Source: an uncultured Oscillospiraceae bacterium (GTDB taxonomy: Bacteria > Bacillota > Clostridia > Oscillospirales > Oscillospiraceae). Taken from it: DNA of 41,970 bases. Below are positions 39,624 through 41,970 of the stretch, in pieces (position 1 is the first letter of the stretch; each line of letters starts with the position of its first letter). The stretch covers positions 1-41,970 of the forward strand of contig CAKTOB010000020.1 of the NCBI GenBank assembly GCA_934589525.1, in the 5' to 3' direction. The notes beneath the pieces are model-generated. The model did not search any database. It worked only from the letters and a program-made list of their open reading frames with translations, and was not told the DNA's origin. Both the position numbers and the translations under genes were made by a program.

Positions 39624-41361
39624 CGCGACTTACCTTTCCTGTGTGCTGGAGGAACTGCGGCAGCGGTGTGGGGACGGCAAGGTGGAAAAAATCTACCAGC
39701 CCAGCCGGGACACCCTGATTTTCGGCCTCCGGGGCCGCCAGGGCCGGGAAAAGCTGCTGATCGCCGCCAACCCCACGGCCCCTCGGCTCCACCTCACCGC
39801 CGCCTCCCCGGAAAACCCGGCGGAGCCCCCCATGTTCTGCATGTTCCTGCGGAAGCACCTGCTGGGGGGAAGGCTTGCGGAGATCACCCAGATCCCCATG
39901 GAGCGCTGGGCGGCCTTTACCTTTGACTGCACCGACGAAATGGGCTACCCCATCCAGAAAAAGCTCATTGCGGAGCTCATGGGTCGGACCTGCAACGTGT
40001 ATCTCCTGGGCCCGGACGGCCGGATTTTGGACTGTCTGCGGCGCATCGGCCTGGACGAAAGCGCCCGGCCCGCGTTGCCGGGGCTTCACTATCAGTACCC
40101 CAGCCCCATTGAAAAGCAAAACCCCCGGGAACTGGGCCGGGAGGATTATCTCCGCATCCTCTCCGCCCCCGGGGCGGATGAACTGTCCCAGCGGCTCATG
40201 GACACCCTGGGGGGACTTTCTCCCTTGGTGACCCGGGAGGCGGCGCTGTTTGCCTGCGGGGAAACCGACGCACGGCTGGAGGGCCGGGATTTAGAAGCCG
40301 TGGCGGAAAAGCTGCACCTGTTTTTTAAGGAGCATCTGGATCACCCCACCCCCTGGCACTATGCCGCCCCGGACGGGGCCATGAAGCAATTCGCTTTCTG
40401 CCCCATTTTGGAATACGGTGACTGCGCCCAAGGGGAATCCTTCAGTGCATTGCTGGACCGGTTTTACACCCTCCGGGACCGGCGGGATGCCATGCGACAA
40501 AAGAGCCAGGCCCTGCGGAAAACCGTCAGCAATCAGGTGAGCCGCCTGCGCCGGAAAATGGCCTTGCAGGAAAAGGAGCTGACTGCCACCTACGACCGGG
40601 AGCGCCTGCGGCAGCTGGGAGACGTCCTCACCGCAAACATCCACCGCATCCAAAAGGGACAACGAAGCGTCACCTGTCAGGACTTTTATGATGAAAACAT
40701 GGCCGATGTGGAGATTCCTTTGAGCCCCATGCTCTCCCCCCAGCAGAACGCCGCTAAATTCTACAAGGACTACACCCGCATGAAAAACGCCCAGAAGGAG
40801 CTGACCCACCAGCTGGAGCTGGGCAAGGACGAATGTCAGTATTTGGAAAGCGTCCTGGAGGAGCTGAACCGGGCCGGAAGCGAGACGGAGCTGGAAGAGA
40901 TCCGCCAGGAGCTGGCCCAGGGGGGGTACGTCCGCCAGGAGACCGCCAAGCGCAAAATCAAGCAAGGCAAGCTTCCCCCCATGCGCTTTGAAAGCACCGA
41001 CGGCTTTCCCATTTATGTGGGCCGGAACAACCGGCAAAACGACGAACTGACCTTTAAACTGGCAAGGAAGGATGACATCTGGTGCCACGCCTCCAAGGTC
41101 CACGGCAGCCATGTGGTCATCTCCTGCGGCGGCAAACAGCCCCCGGACGACACCGTGACCCAGGCCGCCCAGCTGGCCGCCTACTACTCCGAAACCGGCT
41201 CCGGCCAAAACATCCCCGTAGACGTGACCCCGGTCCGTCAGGTGAAAAAAGCGGGCACCGGAAAACCCGGCATGGTCATCTACCACACCTACCGCACCGC
41301 CATCGTCAACCCCTACCCCGACATCCGGGTAGACCCCCTGAACGCGGAACGGAAGGAATAA
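39613..41361 (+). CDS. rqcH: Ribosome quality-control protein RqcH (NFACT family)
   Basis: A 582-residue Rqc2/NEMF homologue. It binds stalled 50S-peptidyl-tRNA complexes and recruits tRNA-Ala to add a C-terminal alanine tail that marks the nascent chain for degradation. Domains: NFACT-N (1-about 180, with PSEPPMFCM-like PAEPPMFCMFLRKH at 69-82), a helix-hairpin-helix (about 185-230), a coiled coil (about 285-430) and NFACT-R (about 450-560, with VGRNNRQNDELTF and HASKVHGSHVVI). At the D97/R98 pair essential in B. subtilis RqcH, this protein has E97/R98. Often annotated as a fibronectin-binding protein. It is the last gene of the operon, with no terminator before the heptamer array. Confidence 0.92.
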   Translation: MAFDATYLSCVLEELRQRCGDGKVEKIYQPSRDTLIFGLRGRQGREKLLIAANPTAPRLHLTAASPENPAEPPMFCMFLRKHLLGGRLAEITQIPMERWAAFTFDCTDEMGYPIQKKLIAELMGRTCNVYLLGPDGRILDCLRRIGLDESARPALPGLHYQYPSPIEKQNPRELGREDYLRILSAPGADELSQRLMDTLGGLSPLVTREAALFACGETDARLEGRDLEAVAEKLHLFFKEHLDHPTPWHYAAPDGAMKQFAFCPILEYGDCAQGESFSALLDRFYTLRDRRDAMRQKSQALRKTVSNQVSRLRRKMALQEKELTATYDRERLRQLGDVLTANIHRIQKGQRSVTCQDFYDENMADVEIPLSPMLSPQQNAAKFYKDYTRMKNAQKELTHQLELGKDECQYLESVLEELNRAGSETELEEIRQELAQGGYVRQETAKRKIKQGKLPPMRFESTDGFPIYVGRNNRQNDELTFKLARKDDIWCHASKVHGSHVVISCGGKQPPDDTVTQAAQLAAYYSETGSGQNIPVDVTPVRQVKKAGTGKPGMVIYHTYRTAIVNPYPDIRVDPLNAERKE

Positions 41362-41378
41362 CGGGCAAATAGAAAAAA

Positions 41379-41507
41379 TTGACAATTGACAATGGGCAAT
41401 TGACAATTCTTTTGAGTTGACAGTTGACAGTTGACAGTTGACAGTTGACAGTTGACAGTTGACAGTTGACAGTTGACAGTTGACAGTGGACAGTTGACAG
41501 TTGACAG
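41379..41507 (+). repeat. Long heptamer array: 4 TTGACAA-type plus 13 TTGACAG-type units
   Basis: First block 41379-41406: TTGACAA, TTGACAA, TGGGCAA, TTGACAA. After a 10-bp gap, 13 consecutive 7-bp units run from 41417 to 41507, all TTGACAG except one TGGACAG (41487-41493). It begins 18 bases after the RqcH stop. Likely to vary in copy number between strains. Confidence 0.95.
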
Positions 41508-41970
41508 TTATTGGGGCAATCTGCCGCCATGTACCGAATAGAACCTGTGCGGATGAATGGCGTTACGCCTGTAGGGGCGGCAACCTTGCCGCCCGCCACG
41601 TCCCGAATACAACCCGTGCGGCTGAATGGAATCACGCAATGTAGCGGCGATGATTCATCGCCACGCAACGTTTCGAATACAACCCGTGCGGACAAAACGG
41701 AACCACCCCTCGACATGTCATCCCGACCGAGTGAAACGAGCGGAGGGATCTACTCAAGTAGCAAGTTTTCCTTTGTGGTGGTTCCTTTACCAACGTGGTG
41801 GATTCCTCCACTCCGCTAACGCTACGGTCGGAATGACAGACGTTTTTGCATTGGTTGTTACAAATTCAAATGTACAACGTATATGGCGGCAGATTGCCGC
41901 CGCTACATTGCGTGGTACCATTCAACCGCACAGGTTGTAATTGCAACGTGGCGGGCATGGTAGCCGCCCC
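41508..41970. repeat. Repeat island 7, running off the window
   Basis: Right of the heptamer array: linker (from about 41528), module D plus (about 41570-41602), linker, module B plus (about 41636-41670), linker, central MITE-like element 41713-41838, then an inverted D/B hybrid (about 41875-41915, GGCGGCAGATTGCCGCC then CTACATTGCG), an inverted linker, and an inverted module D (from about 41945) cut by the window end. No gene is seen. Confidence 0.85.
41713..41838. mobile_element. MITE-like palindromic element, copy 5
   Basis: Starts ACATGTCATCCCGACCG and ends ACGGTCGGAATGACA. The inner sequence follows copy 2 in orientation (CCAACGTGGTGGATTCCTCC). Confidence 0.62.

Noticed and set aside
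41379..41507. Tandem array as a CRISPR
   Set aside because: Units are 7 bp with no spacers, and no cas genes are in the window. It is a microsatellite-like array.

Overview
The window looks like chromosome from a GC-rich clostridial gut bacterium, most likely in the Oscillospiraceae/Ruminococcaceae. This is inferred from Gram-positive ribosome-binding sites, CUT1 sugar transporters, a SpoIIE-type phosphatase, an RqcH/Mini-III pair, an NPxTG-type surface protein and palindromic repeat islands between genes. No rRNA, tRNA, phage genes, transposase gene or CRISPR array was seen.

Layout, left to right. (1) 347-4401: iron-type ABC importer (lipoprotein, fused permease, ATPase). (2) 5065-6378, minus: a CYTH domain fused to a TcdA-like tRNA t6A dehydratase. 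(3) 6525-8372: a short SpoIIE-like phosphatase. (4) 9389-12253: a surface protein with eight InlB-type B repeats. (5) 12707-17302: a dlt-like four-gene operon in which a PLP decarboxylase accompanies an adenylation enzyme, a carrier protein and an MBOAT transferase. (6) 17414-20164: LacZ-type beta-galactosidase. (7) 21032-22870: GlmS. (8) 23176-26688, minus: a CUT1 sugar importer, divergent from its probable AraC regulator (27030-27887). (9) 28143-35318: a GntR-controlled sugar operon (BadF-type kinase, AgaS-like SIS protein, GH4 glycosidase, MelB-like symporter, GatZ/KbaZ), visibly lower in GC and flanked by a perfect 276-bp direct repeat of the araC 3' end. (10) 36188-41361: a translation operon with a TetM-like GTPase fused to a Rae1/YacP NYN nuclease domain, a Gx transporter, Mini-ribonuclease III and RqcH.

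Seven intergenic islands are built from the same parts: TTGACAA/TTGACAG heptamer arrays, three kinds of short hairpin module joined by a conserved linker, and a central palindromic element of about 130 bp. In every island the modules left of the central element point one way and those right of it point the other way. The heptamer arrays usually begin at or just after a stop codon, and in two genes the array itself supplies the stop.

The strongest candidates for undescribed biology are the mirror-symmetric islands, the dlt-like operon with a BtrK-like decarboxylase (possibly decarboxylating a carrier-bound amino acid before export to the envelope), and the ribosome-rescue operon with its GTPase-endonuclease fusion.
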